Of a DNA stretch of 64,000 bases, positions 1 to 9,672 are shown in pieces. The notes below the pieces were generated by a model. It saw only the letters and a list, made by a program, of their open reading frames with translations, was not told where the DNA came from and did no database searches. Positions within the stretch are counted from its first letter, which is position 1, and each line of letters opens with the position of its first letter. Both the position numbers and the translations under genes were made by a program. Source of the stretch: Methylocystis heyeri (lineage in GTDB: Bacteria; Pseudomonadota; Alphaproteobacteria; Rhizobiales; Beijerinckiaceae); contig NZ_CP046052.1 of assembly GCF_004802635.2 (NCBI RefSeq), positions 3,635,501 to 3,699,500 of the forward strand, written 5' to 3'.

Positions 1-59
1 CGCATGCCCGGCCGCAGGGACTAGGGATCAAATATCAAGTTTCCCGTTCCGCTAAAATT

Positions 60-851
60 TCAAGTCGGGCTCTCAGCTTCACGTTCGAGTCGGAACATTA
101 AGATGAAAGACCGTTTTGGAGAACGAAGGATCAGGATCTTGTCAAGAATATGAGCAATAGAGCGTATCGCCCTTGGGAAATATACGTCCCATTGAACATT
201 TTGGACATAGTATAAATCGATCTTCGACACTGGCAAATGCTGATCAGCTATAGCTCTCAATATAACTTTGTCGTTTGATAGCCTATAATAGGCAGGGTAG
301 TCGTTTGCCATTGGATTGACATAGCGCCTGTACAAAGCCAGAACGCCGGAGCGTTGGATGAGTCTCGTAACAAATGTAAATGGATGGTGGTAGTTTGGAC
401 TCATCGACCAGTAAACGCCACCAGGCTTCAATATATCAGTCGCTTTTCTAAGAAAGGGCTTTGCATCCTCGACGTGCTCGACTACATTGTAAGAATACGC
501 TACATCGTAGGTCTCTGAGGGTACAGGAATATTTTCTAAGGGACAAACCCAGCGGTTTACGAGATGAGTTGGAGGTTCCATAACAGGAAAGGGATCAACC
601 CCGTCGAGCCAGTTAATCCGGTTTGAAAAATATTTGTATGACGGGTTAAGACCGTGCCCGCATCCAATATCTAGGACGCGCCCTGATAATGCTTTCTCTT
701 GATTTATAAACTCACCGTAGATTCGTTGAAAATTACCTCGATCGGCATCGTAATCGCTATAGCATCCACCTACATCGATGAAATGATAATTAACTACCAT
801 CCTTTTGCGTCTCAGATCGACCTCAGATGGTTTGCGTGCTTCTTTTAGCAT
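60..851 (-). CDS. Class I SAM-dependent methyltransferase
   Basis: This 263-residue protein is a Rossmann-fold methyltransferase. Motif I reads VLDIGCGHG near residue 57, and there is a later acidic loop (GVDPFP) and a YSYNVVEHVEDA stretch typical of Methyltransf_11 enzymes. I chose the ATG at 851 rather than one 36 bases upstream because AAAGGAG lies 11 bases before it. It is the most distal gene visible in the minus-strand polysaccharide cluster, so the acceptor is probably a sugar or a glycolipid intermediate, but nothing in the sequence names the substrate. The gene is visibly richer in A+T than the core genes further right, as are several cluster genes, which fits horizontal exchange of the locus. 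Confidence 0.85.
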   Translation of the reverse strand: MLKEARKPSEVDLRRKRMVVNYHFIDVGGCYSDYDADRGNFQRIYGEFINQEKALSGRVLDIGCGHGLNPSYKYFSNRINWLDGVDPFPVMEPPTHLVNRWVCPLENIPVPSETYDVAYSYNVVEHVEDAKPFLRKATDILKPGGVYWSMSPNYHHPFTFVTRLIQRSGVLALYRRYVNPMANDYPAYYRLSNDKVILRAIADQHLPVSKIDLYYVQNVQWDVYFPRAIRSIAHILDKILILRSPKRSFILMFRLEREAESPT

Positions 852-1034
852 GATTAGCGTGTCTCCTTTAGAGCCGATCCGACGCAAGTTTGATCCAAAC
901 GGTCCTGCGTCCCTCGATGCTACCCCTGTCCGGGCGCCCGCGAGTGATCGATGTCTCCACGGCGACGATCCTCGTCGCCAGGGATGACAACCTTCTCAGG
1001 CGAAGCGCTCAACCGTGAATTTGAAAACGTAATC

Positions 1035-1793
1035 TCAGCTCGACCTTCTCACTAACGCTCCGCAATGGTAGCTAAAGATACGGGAAGCCAAGTAGGGGTT
1101 GAGAGCCAATGCGCCTCTCCGAATCGCCATCTTTGCCATCCCCCTCATTCTGCCGCAATAAAAACTATGCACCTCCAGCGTATGGTCGAAAATTTCCAAT
1201 CCGATAACCTCAAGGCCGCAGGTTTGAAGCAGCAAGGAAAATGACTCAGGTGTGTATGCATTTATATGACCTATATTCAAGGTTTTCTGCAAGTCATTAT
1301 ATGTAGTCCTTGCGTGAAGTTCGCATGGAACCTCAAAATACATCAGCCCCTTGGTAACCCGGGACATTTCTTTAATCAGCGCTCTTGGGTTATCAATATG
1401 CTCAATGACATGAGTTGCGTAAGTAAAATCGAAGTTACGATCTTCGAATGGAATCGCATCTCCGTCGTATTGAAGTAGCCTGATATCTTCGCCTACGTCT
1501 CTATTACGATCGAGGTCGATCACGTCGATCCCGTGAAATTCCCGCCCGATCCCGATATTCTTTAGCTCCTGCAGAACGATCCCTGTCCCGCACCCAACTT
1601 CGAGGATCTTTCCTTGACTAACGTTTTCATCGCGGATATCGCCGCTCTTGCTTTTGGCATTATTAGTTAGAATATGGGCTATATTGCCAGACTTTTCCTT
1701 CGCGCCGAACTGTCTCCATTGAATCATTTTGCTTGAATAGCTGGTGTCATAATGAGCATTGTGCGGTTTAACATCAAATTGAAACGGCGCCAT
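1035..1793 (-). CDS. Class I SAM-dependent methyltransferase
   Basis: A 252-residue Methyltransf_11-type protein with motif I ILEVGCGTG near residue 64, the acidic GIDVIDLD loop after it, and the ATHVIEHIDNP post-motif. A textbook Shine-Dalgarno, AAGGAGG, sits just upstream of the ATG and fixes the start. It is the second small methyltransferase in a row in the polysaccharide cluster and follows the GMC-AKR fusion gene by about 75 bases on the same strand, so the two are likely co-transcribed. It probably modifies a sugar or the chain terminus, but the acceptor cannot be read from the sequence. Confidence 0.85.
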   Translation of the reverse strand: MAPFQFDVKPHNAHYDTSYSSKMIQWRQFGAKEKSGNIAHILTNNAKSKSGDIRDENVSQGKILEVGCGTGIVLQELKNIGIGREFHGIDVIDLDRNRDVGEDIRLLQYDGDAIPFEDRNFDFTYATHVIEHIDNPRALIKEMSRVTKGLMYFEVPCELHARTTYNDLQKTLNIGHINAYTPESFSLLLQTCGLEVIGLEIFDHTLEVHSFYCGRMRGMAKMAIRRGALALNPYLASRIFSYHCGALVRRSS

Positions 1794-1868
1794 GGTTCCT
1801 CCTTTTTCGGTCCAGCTCTTTCAGGTGTGCGCAGCCTCGGTGTTTGACCAACCGAACTTGGTGTCGGG

Positions 1869-4475
1869 TCAGGCGGGACGCGCTTCAGAGCCGAAGTATG
1901 TTCCGGCTTCCTGCGGAAACGCGGCGAGAAATGCCCTCGCCGAATTCTTCAGAGATTGGTTCTCCATGACTTCCCCGAGCCGCCGGACTCGCTGTGTCTT
2001 GCGGGAGGAAGCCAAAACGATTCCATCCTCGTTCGCCAACAGTGCGCAGGACAGCAGAACATCGGCGAGATTTCGTTCGGCGCTCAGATCCATTTGAGCG
2101 GCCTCCGAAAGCCTCTGGCATGCGTCCGGGCGTTGCGACAACCATTCCCCGACGGGCTGCAAGGCGTTCAGCAGCGCCCGATGCGTCAGAGTAAGGCGCG
2201 CGCCGCCGAAGGGCGGGCAGTCGTGGTTGAGTATGCTCCACGAATATTGAAACGCATCGAAAAAGCCGGGATGGGCCACCGCGATTGTTTCGCAGGCGGA
2301 GCGGTCCGAAGCCACCCCGATCCAGCGCACCAAACCCTTGCTTCGCAGATCGTCGAGAAAGCGCAGGACCTCGTCGGTGACGTCCTCGGGTTCCGCCTGA
2401 TGGAGGAAGAACAGATCCAAATAGTCCGTTCGGAGCCGCCGCAGCGATTCCGTGAGGGAGGCCTCGATCACCGGCAATCCAAACTGCCTGCGCGCTCCCT
2501 GGACCACCTTCGAACCAACGCCCCGCGTGATCATCGGGAGGGCTCGGCGGATTGGAGCCGCCAACGCGCGCGCCGCCATGACGTATGATTTTACCTGGGG
2601 GCGAGCCAAGCCGGCTTTGGAGGCGATCGTCACCTCGCTGCGGCGTCCGACCAAGGCTGCGCCGAGCGCATCTTCCGCGGAGCCCATCCCGTAGCTGGGA
2701 GCCACGTCGAAATGCCTTATCCCTCCCTCCAACGCCGCGTGGATCAGGCGGCTGGATTTACGCTGCTCCCAGCCGGCCGTCAGATACGCGCATCCAAACC
2801 CCAGAGGCGTAGTTTCGACGCCGGCAATTTTCGGGTGGCGCCTTGCCAACGGCTCCACGCGCGATTCGGCCTTCGATTCTGGCGTCCGATCATTCTGCAA
2901 GGCGTCGACGATACTATCACAAACCCGCAGTCCCAAAGCTATCGCCGTGAAGGTCGGATTCGGAAACCCGCTCGACGGATAGACCGCAGCGCCCGCTACA
3001 AAGAGATTCTGGGCGCCGAACACGCGCAAGTTTGCATCGACGACGCCGCCGGCGGCGTCGCCGGCCATGCGGGCGCCCCCCATCTGATGGTTGGCGTCGT
3101 CGATCCCTTGCAAAAAGGCCGGATCGCCAGCAGCGAGCCGAGGATCGAGTTCGATCCGGGCCAGGCCGGCGCCTTCGATATATTCCGCCAGCATCAGGGC
3201 GAAGCGCGATAGTGTGGCGATTTCCGCCTCTTCAACTTTCCAGACCACCTTCACCTGGGGTACGCCCAGGCAATCCCGTTCTTCAGATAAAGTAATGGCG
3301 CTCGACATCAGTGCGCGCTGCTCCGATGTCAAACGAAGTTGGATTCCGAGATCGGCCGGGTTGTACATGCGTCGATAGAAGATATACCGCAGCACCAAAG
3401 GCAACGAGAACCTGAGAATGAACAAGGCCTCGCGCGGCAGTGATTTCAAGTCGACGTCGAAACGCCCCCGCATCAGCGATTTGACGAAGGACTTGGCGAA
3501 GGCCAAATGTTCTGAAAGTGATGAGTTGAAGAGGAAATGACCCGCGATCGAGCCTAGCTCGTGCTTCATCTGGGCGTCGCAGGCCAATTTGAGCTTTGGA
3601 CTGTATTTGACGCCGTCGATGTAAGCATTGTCGAAAATCTCGTGAAAACGCTCTTTGTCGATCGGATAGGCGCTGCCAGCGTCGCAGTCGACATGATCGA
3701 GAAAGCCTTTTCCCAACCAGGGATTGCCGCTCCACGGGGCCGGCTGCCCGGACGCCAGGGGAAGCATGAGCAGCCGTGCGATTTCGACGGTGCCGTTGGC
3801 GAGAACGACGAAAGGGGCTCTGAACGTTGCTTCGCGCCCGGAGAGGCTTTTCGTCCGAGCCCCCACGACGCGATCATTTTCCATCTCGAACGCCGTGACC
3901 TGAGCATCGAGCAACACGGTCAGATTGGGGCTTTTTTCGATATCCTCTGCAAAGAGCTGCGCAAAATTCGGCTCTGGCGCCCAACGGGTGAAGATGAGGT
4001 CGATGTTCGAACTGCTCGCAGGGGGCGTGATTCCGAGCCGCTTCCATACTTCTGGGTCTTCGAGCTGCTGGCGCATTCCGATCAGCTCGAAAGCTCGGCG
4101 ATAATACGCTTGGATTTCCTCCGGAGCGATTGGCCAAGCCGTCTCTTCGCGCCAGGGTCGATCTAAAAAAACCGCTTGGTCCATGGGAACGAGCTGGCCG
4201 CCCCAGAAATTAGTTCCCCCGCCAAGAACGCGAAACCGCCCGGAATGCAACCCCACAAGCGGGAAACCTTCCCAACTGGCTCCCTCCATGAGCGCTTGTG
4301 ATTCTCGGCTTACCCGTTTTGTCCCTGCCTCGAGCAGAAGAACGCGCCTTTGCTTGCGCGCCAGTTCCGCCGCCATGGTTAACCCGACCGCCCCGCCGCC
4401 GACGATGATGATCTCCGGTGCTGGAAGCGCGCCGAGATCCACACGGGATAGTTCGAAAAGCATGTCGCTATACAT
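1869..4475 (-). CDS. GMC-family oxidoreductase fused to an aldo/keto reductase
   Basis: One uninterrupted 868-residue frame carries two complete enzymes. Residues about 21-525 are a GMC flavoprotein: the FAD-binding IIVGGGAVGLTMAAELA, a GGGTNFWGG loop, and the C-terminal HQMGG (His463) and GFPNPT (Asn506) that mark the GMC active site. Residues about 553-865 are an aldo/keto reductase with its tetrad in place: Asp590 and Tyr595 in FDVAPSYGMG, Lys620 in IASKAG, His692 in FFLHQ. The two are joined by roughly 25 hydrophilic residues. An ATG at 4463 is an alternative start with slightly better ribosome-binding spacing. In a polysaccharide cluster, oxidation and reduction at sugar positions (for example an epimerisation via a keto intermediate) is a reasonable inference, not shown. 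Confidence 0.85.
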   Translation of the reverse strand: MYSDMLFELSRVDLGALPAPEIIIVGGGAVGLTMAAELARKQRRVLLLEAGTKRVSRESQALMEGASWEGFPLVGLHSGRFRVLGGGTNFWGGQLVPMDQAVFLDRPWREETAWPIAPEEIQAYYRRAFELIGMRQQLEDPEVWKRLGITPPASSSNIDLIFTRWAPEPNFAQLFAEDIEKSPNLTVLLDAQVTAFEMENDRVVGARTKSLSGREATFRAPFVVLANGTVEIARLLMLPLASGQPAPWSGNPWLGKGFLDHVDCDAGSAYPIDKERFHEIFDNAYIDGVKYSPKLKLACDAQMKHELGSIAGHFLFNSSLSEHLAFAKSFVKSLMRGRFDVDLKSLPREALFILRFSLPLVLRYIFYRRMYNPADLGIQLRLTSEQRALMSSAITLSEERDCLGVPQVKVVWKVEEAEIATLSRFALMLAEYIEGAGLARIELDPRLAAGDPAFLQGIDDANHQMGGARMAGDAAGGVVDANLRVFGAQNLFVAGAAVYPSSGFPNPTFTAIALGLRVCDSIVDALQNDRTPESKAESRVEPLARRHPKIAGVETTPLGFGCAYLTAGWEQRKSSRLIHAALEGGIRHFDVAPSYGMGSAEDALGAALVGRRSEVTIASKAGLARPQVKSYVMAARALAAPIRRALPMITRGVGSKVVQGARRQFGLPVIEASLTESLRRLRTDYLDLFFLHQAEPEDVTDEVLRFLDDLRSKGLVRWIGVASDRSACETIAVAHPGFFDAFQYSWSILNHDCPPFGGARLTLTHRALLNALQPVGEWLSQRPDACQRLSEAAQMDLSAERNLADVLLSCALLANEDGIVLASSRKTQRVRRLGEVMENQSLKNSARAFLAAFPQEAGTYFGSEARPA

Positions 4476-4769
4476 CCCTATTGTTTGCGGGTGATACGCT
4501 TCCGGAGCTTTACGCTTTGCGTGCGCCGAAAGCCGGTTCGATTAGTTCGGTCGCACATTTGTGAGCATCGCCGCATCTCTCGCGGGTCTCGTCATTCCAA
4601 ACACGGCGCCGGGAGTCGCCGAACCCGCAGGGCCGGATTTCGACTGAGCGGCAAGCGGTGAATCCTCAAAGTGGGCGTTATGTCAAAATCTTCCCGCTCT
4701 GCCGGGTCCTAGTCGTATTGCGCATAGAGGGGCTTGGTCATGTCGGCCTCTTTTCAACCGTCGTACAGC

Positions 4770-6119
4770 TCATGTGATTGTGGGGCTGAAATCTGCCGCC
4801 GGCTCAGACGAACTATCCGGTGGCCGTATTGACGCCACGCGCGTTCGCGTTGGGGCGGTGCTCATTGATACGCAACATCCGGCAAAAAACAGAAGAAGTC
4901 TGCTGGCAAGAAAGGAGAAACTTACCTGGTTCTGGTAGAAAACCGCAATAAATACAGTAGAAATTACGATGAGCTCAGGGTTGGAGCGAGCTTTAAGCGC
5001 CCTTCCTGCTCCAAAGAGAGCTGATCCCATCAGTATCACGAGTGGGATCAAGCCTATTAATCCATTCTCAGCGAGGATCTCGACAAATATATTGTGTGGG
5101 TAGATCCCCGTGAAATGGACTGTGCAGCTGTAGCCGCAACCAAATAATATGTTGTTTGTTTCAATGAGGCTGATGGCGGCCATTAGAGCATTTCGCCTCT
5201 CCATGAGAGCAAGATCGATGATGTCTGCTTTCTTGAGGCCCATTGCGATTGCGATGGTGTCGATGAAATTGTCAAATCTGTCTCCAGAGTCCAGTGTATT
5301 ACTGTTTATATATACATATACGAAGATTACGAATCCAGCCAATACAAGGAAAATTGCAGCCGCAGATATAATCAGCCGGCCGCCGTGTTTATCGAATAGC
5401 CTGGGTATTATCAGTGACATTACAACGGCGACGATTGGTCCCGAGAGCGCACCTCTCGATCCATTCTGTATGAGCAGGTAGGCGCCGCCCGCAATTGTCG
5501 CCATGGACAATATTATCGTTATTATTCCTCCCCTCCAAAAGAAATGAGTTGAGAGAGAGTCCTTCAGGCTTCTGCTCTTGGGCAAAAAAAGCACAAAGAG
5601 CCCTGCAATCAAGCTGGAGAGTTGAACGTTAAATATTAGGGAAAGCCCGACGGCGGCGTCCTCGGCGCCGGTAAACACCAGTCGATCCCACGCCTGGTCG
5701 ACATTTGGGCTGAATATATAAACAGGGAAGACGCAGGCCAGGGCTACGTTCATCCAAAACGTAAAACCAGGAAGGGCTCGGCTGACTACAAATATTCTTC
5801 CTGCGACATAAAATAATATTCCAAAAATATCCTCTTTTGAGGCATTTATATAGTCCTCATCATGCGCCCAAGAGAGAAACCCTACGGAGGTAAACCGGAT
5901 CACAAGGAGCGTAATTGCAGCAATATCGGCGTATAGGATCCTTGAACTACCTCGAAGCCTGGTAATTAAGTTTAGTGCAGGCATGCCGCCTGTCAGGAAT
6001 AGCATCCAGCCAGGAATTATTTGTGACGCAGATAGTGTAAACGTCAATACGCTAAGCCCGACCGCGAGACCGGGGTTTACGGAGGATAGTAGTGTTAGAA
6101 TGGCAATCAGTAAAGTCAT
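4770..6119 (-). CDS. O-antigen ligase / polysaccharide polymerase family membrane protein
   Basis: A 449-residue, very hydrophobic protein with about ten to twelve predicted membrane segments. The C-terminal third holds the Wzy_C signature: a periplasmic loop followed by YPHNIFVEILAENGLIGLI, the arrangement seen in O-antigen ligases (WaaL) and Wzy-like polymerases. Family members join or transfer undecaprenyl-linked chains on the outer face of the inner membrane. Polymerase and ligase cannot be told apart from sequence; the cluster setting makes polymerase the better guess. The reading frame is A+T-rich compared with the enzymes on either side. Its start is 45 bases from the stop of the upstream beta-helix gene, so it belongs to the same transcript. 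Confidence 0.8.
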   Translation of the reverse strand: MTLLIAILTLLSSVNPGLAVGLSVLTFTLSASQIIPGWMLFLTGGMPALNLITRLRGSSRILYADIAAITLLVIRFTSVGFLSWAHDEDYINASKEDIFGILFYVAGRIFVVSRALPGFTFWMNVALACVFPVYIFSPNVDQAWDRLVFTGAEDAAVGLSLIFNVQLSSLIAGLFVLFLPKSRSLKDSLSTHFFWRGGIITIILSMATIAGGAYLLIQNGSRGALSGPIVAVVMSLIIPRLFDKHGGRLIISAAAIFLVLAGFVIFVYVYINSNTLDSGDRFDNFIDTIAIAMGLKKADIIDLALMERRNALMAAISLIETNNILFGCGYSCTVHFTGIYPHNIFVEILAENGLIGLIPLVILMGSALFGAGRALKARSNPELIVISTVFIAVFYQNQVSFSFLASRLLLFFAGCCVSMSTAPTRTRVASIRPPDSSSEPAADFSPTIT

Positions 6120-6164
6120 TTAGGTCTCTTTGCCTGCCATGTTTACGCGGTCAATTCTAGATCT

Positions 6165-8180
6165 TTACGGACGAAAGAACTTTAGATGGGTACGCTCTTT
6201 CTGTAACGCAGTGAGACCGCCTAATCTAGATCTGAAGGCGTCTTTGACGGTCGACGTCACGTCAGTAAAGAGGCCTGATCCGCTCGACGAGCGGAAGCAT
6301 CCTTCGACGCCGGACCCACTATCCTTGAATCTCTGGTTATCATCCTTGAATTCCACGTAACACTCGGTTCCCCGCTCGAGTTTCGCAATCTTGGCCGTCG
6401 TGTAGGCGTTCCTCTGAACGACATTGTATTGCGGTGCAAAAGGTCGATCGGACAGAAGATCGCTGAGCCGCGGATATCGTTCCTTCCACGGAGATGATTT
6501 GTACGGTACGGAATTTAATCTTTGAAATAGCAGGCCGCCCCGTTCTTCGTTCAAAAGGTTTTGCCAGCCGGGTTTTTCGCGTGAGGTTACCCAGAACGGC
6601 TCGTTCTGAATTTTGCAAAAGAAATTTCCGGCGATGTTGGTGTCGCGTCCGCTATTCAAAAAGATCGCCCGTTCGAGATTGTAAAAGATATTGCCCTTCA
6701 CAAGGGCGCCGCCGGTATGGTCGTCGAAATAAATGCCGAGCGCGTTCCATTCCCGATCGTCGCTGAACGAGCGGATGTCATGTATATAGTTGCCTACAAT
6801 CTTGACGCCGTAGCCGGTCCAGTCGCGCCATGTCTCTATAGCGCCTGCATCCACCGTCTCTCTGACGACGTGAGAAATTTCGTTGTCCTCGATCAGATGG
6901 TCATTGCCCAAATAGCGGATGGCGTTGTGAGGCCCGCGGGTGATGAGCGTGCGCCTGATAATTTGACCCACCCCATCCAATTCCACGCCCGGTCGTCCTG
7001 AACGAATGTCTTGCCCGAAGTCGGCGATGATCGATTCCTCGACGGCATGACCCGAGGGTTTGAGAATCTGGCGATCTCCCCCTTTCATCTCGACGCCCGT
7101 CTCGCCTGTCTCGGCGACGACGCAGCGTGTCAGAGAGACGTTTTCTCCCCCGCTGACCACCAGACCGCGGCCGCCAGCCCTGCCGATAAAGCAATCGCGA
7201 AAGGCGATATTTGCACTGTCCTCGACCTTCACGGCGTCGCCGTGAGCCTTTTCGAGGGCGAGACCTTCTATCAGAACATTTTGTGCATTCTTGATCAGGA
7301 GGAGGTTTTCAACGATGGGGGCCTCGATCGGAGCTTCTGAGCGGGGTCGAAGGGCGATCAAGGCTTTTTGCCTGTCGACGTAGAAGTCGCCGGGCGCGGT
7401 CAGCTCCGACAAGGCGTTTTCAACGAAATAGCGATCGATGGGCCTCATCGGATAGGGGCCGTTCCAGGGGTTGGCCGCGAATGCGTCCAGGGACGCATCA
7501 TAGAGTTCGATCCCGTCGCTTCGCCAATGCCAGTCCATGCCCCAGAAGGCGCCGATGCGAAGGCCGGACTCGCCCTTCCAATCCTGAAATTTCTCTCGAG
7601 GCGCTGAAAATTTCACGCGTCGGTCGTCTCCCTGGCCGGAATCCAGCAGGCCCGACATAACGGCGAATCCCGACTTGGGCCAGCGCGCCGGCGTCAGCCG
7701 TTCTTCGCCCTGGTACAGGATGATCCCGCGGCGGGACGATCCGGGAGGCGCTCCTGAGCTCGCCGCTTGTTCTCCAGCTGACAAGGCGGTCAGAGCATCG
7801 TCGAAAGTTATGAGGCGGACGTCGCCCGACGGGGGGGCGCCCCCCTGGGGGCCTAGAGGACGGCCATCGTAGGCGACGGAAGGAAGAAGCCTGGCGCCGA
7901 GAAGCACGGGCTTCGCATCCGCCGCGGCGCGCAGCTTCAACGAGCCCGTAACGCCAGGGGGAAACTCGATGCGCAGTGGGCGCTGCAGTCGATATGAGCC
8001 CTCCGCCAATTCAATCGTCGCTTCGCCCGCAGGAGTCGCCGACAAATACTGGACCGCAGCAGAAACAGCGGATTCCAGAGAATCCGCGCCATCCACCTTT
8101 CTCGAGAAAGCTTCGCTCCATGCTGGAACAGTGAAGTTGGCCGCGCTCGCCATCGCTGAGAGAATGAACAGGCGTCTCAT
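6165..8180 (-). CDS. Secreted right-handed parallel beta-helix protein
   Basis: 671 residues beginning with a signal peptide (MRRLFILSAMASAANFTVPA, cleavage near WSEA). I chose the ATG at 8180 because AGAGGAG precedes it and because the signal peptide starts there; the frame is open for 34 more codons upstream without a plausible leader. The middle of the protein has successive short strands separated by G/N turns (NVLIEGLALEKAHGDAVKVE, NIAFRDCFIGRAGGRGLVVS and similar), the pattern of PbH1 repeats in polysaccharide lyases, hydrolases and C5-epimerases. In a polysaccharide cluster such a protein usually trims or remodels the polymer in the periplasm. The catalytic class is not identifiable here. 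Confidence 0.8.
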   Translation of the reverse strand: MRRLFILSAMASAANFTVPAWSEAFSRKVDGADSLESAVSAAVQYLSATPAGEATIELAEGSYRLQRPLRIEFPPGVTGSLKLRAAADAKPVLLGARLLPSVAYDGRPLGPQGGAPPSGDVRLITFDDALTALSAGEQAASSGAPPGSSRRGIILYQGEERLTPARWPKSGFAVMSGLLDSGQGDDRRVKFSAPREKFQDWKGESGLRIGAFWGMDWHWRSDGIELYDASLDAFAANPWNGPYPMRPIDRYFVENALSELTAPGDFYVDRQKALIALRPRSEAPIEAPIVENLLLIKNAQNVLIEGLALEKAHGDAVKVEDSANIAFRDCFIGRAGGRGLVVSGGENVSLTRCVVAETGETGVEMKGGDRQILKPSGHAVEESIIADFGQDIRSGRPGVELDGVGQIIRRTLITRGPHNAIRYLGNDHLIEDNEISHVVRETVDAGAIETWRDWTGYGVKIVGNYIHDIRSFSDDREWNALGIYFDDHTGGALVKGNIFYNLERAIFLNSGRDTNIAGNFFCKIQNEPFWVTSREKPGWQNLLNEERGGLLFQRLNSVPYKSSPWKERYPRLSDLLSDRPFAPQYNVVQRNAYTTAKIAKLERGTECYVEFKDDNQRFKDSGSGVEGCFRSSSGSGLFTDVTSTVKDAFRSRLGGLTALQKERTHLKFFRP

Positions 8181-8209
8181 GATCGCTCCTCTTTGACCGC
8201 CGCGCAGTT

Positions 8210-9373
8210 CTAGGCTTCCCCGCCACATATGTCGGCCGCGAGGCGGTCGTATTGGGCGAGAGACAGCTGACGCAATTCGCAAAAGCGCGCTCGGGCGGCG
8301 TTTTGCCTCTTTCGAAGCGACTCGGGTTGGAGGAATGTGTGGAGAATTGCGAGCGTTTCAGAAATCGGCGCCGCCGGCTGAATGACGCACTCTTCGGAGC
8401 CGAGGCATTCGGAAATATAGCCGTGGTCGGTTGCAATGACCGGCACGCCATAACTCAGCGCCTCCAATACGACCAAAGGTTGCGCTTCGTACTGATACCG
8501 GGTCGGAAAGAAAAAGACGTCTATATCCCGAAAGAAATCCTTTTTGCTTGGTCCCGACACGGGACCCCGAAAATCCAGCGTGTTTCCGAGAATCTCCCGC
8601 GCCTCAGCAATTGCTTCGCTCGCCTCGCCGGTCGCTGGTCCCGCTAAGACGAGCCTAAGGTCGAGACCTGCCTCACGTGCGGCGACCACTGTCTGGATCA
8701 CGGTATCCAGGCCCTTTTCAAGACTCAAATTGCTCAGGTGCCCAATCGTCAGGGGCGCTCCCTCAATTCTGCGGCTTCGTGTTTCGCCGGGATCGGCAAC
8801 CGCGCAGGCGTTGTGCGCAACGAGAATCCTGTCTATTCCAGCGTAACGAGACGCCAAATCTTTCGCCATCCGCTCACTCAGGACGATATGCGTCACAGGA
8901 CCGGCGAACCACAGAAGAGCCCGAAATCGAGCCGAGGTTGCCAGCGTATGTTTCGCGGAGTGGTGATGAAGGAACACTTCGTAGCTGAAGGCGCGTGCGA
9001 GGAACAGAAGCGCGAAATTGTAAAAAATGCCGTGGCCGGCCTCCAGGACCGAGTAAAAAACTCTCCCTTCACGGCGCCTATGGGCAAAAAGATAGTTCAC
9101 GGCCACAATGACGCGAAGCAACCGTTTTGAATGGTAGGCCACACGGCCAGCAGTAGCTCCGGGCGAAATGTCGGCGACTATTGGTTTCTGGCCTGCCTCT
9201 TTAAGTCTGTTTATCACAGTCGCGTTCACGTATGACTGGCCGTGCAGCGGCGGCGGGAGCGCGACTGCGGCGACGATCTGAACCTGTGAAGCGTTTTGTG
9301 TGCGGACGAACTCTTCCGGTGTTTTCCCCAGCTCATTCTCACTCATTAAAGCTGGGCTGTTCTCATATCGCAT
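8210..9373 (-). CDS. Glycosyltransferase family 4
   Basis: A 387-residue GT-B glycosyltransferase. The C-terminal half has the GT4 layout: TIGHLSNLSLEKGLDTVIQT, a central LRLVLAGPATG strand, then the nucleotide-sugar site DVFFFPTRYQYEAQPLVVLEALSYGVPVIATDHG with the conserved E-x7-E pair. An ATG nine codons in (9346) is an alternative start; neither has a strong ribosome-binding site. The stop lies 29 bases before the ATG of the beta-helix gene, so the two are likely one operon. The donor and acceptor sugars are unknown. Confidence 0.88.
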   Translation of the reverse strand: MRYENSPALMSENELGKTPEEFVRTQNASQVQIVAAVALPPPLHGQSYVNATVINRLKEAGQKPIVADISPGATAGRVAYHSKRLLRVIVAVNYLFAHRRREGRVFYSVLEAGHGIFYNFALLFLARAFSYEVFLHHHSAKHTLATSARFRALLWFAGPVTHIVLSERMAKDLASRYAGIDRILVAHNACAVADPGETRSRRIEGAPLTIGHLSNLSLEKGLDTVIQTVVAAREAGLDLRLVLAGPATGEASEAIAEAREILGNTLDFRGPVSGPSKKDFFRDIDVFFFPTRYQYEAQPLVVLEALSYGVPVIATDHGYISECLGSEECVIQPAAPISETLAILHTFLQPESLRKRQNAARARFCELRQLSLAQYDRLAADICGGEA

Positions 9374-9672
9374 TCGTAGAGTCCGTTTGATGAAGGGACC
9401 TTAGAAGGCCTGTGAGGTTTTGCGAGAGCGCCGGGGGGGTGTAACCCCTCCGGTCGGATCGCCTGTCGCATTTGCAACGCTCGTGTCCTTGTGCGCGACG
9501 ATGAAGGCGTCGAGCCGGACGATAGGGTAAATCGTCTCCGAACGACACAGTTCAGTTTGCACTTCCGAAGGACGAGCCCAAGACGGCGCGAGTTGCAGCG
9601 CCTCTTCTGTCGCTTCGCGGCACAACGCCGTGCGAAATTTTTTTTCGCTTCAGGCTCGTATCAGATGTTTTT
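9374..9672. other. Gap between GT4 and FkbM genes, no gene seen
   Basis: About 300 bases between two same-strand cluster genes. I see no conserved protein in any frame and no clear hairpin with a T-run. A G-run (9429-9435) and an A/T-run near 9640 are the only notable composition features. Confidence 0.4.
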
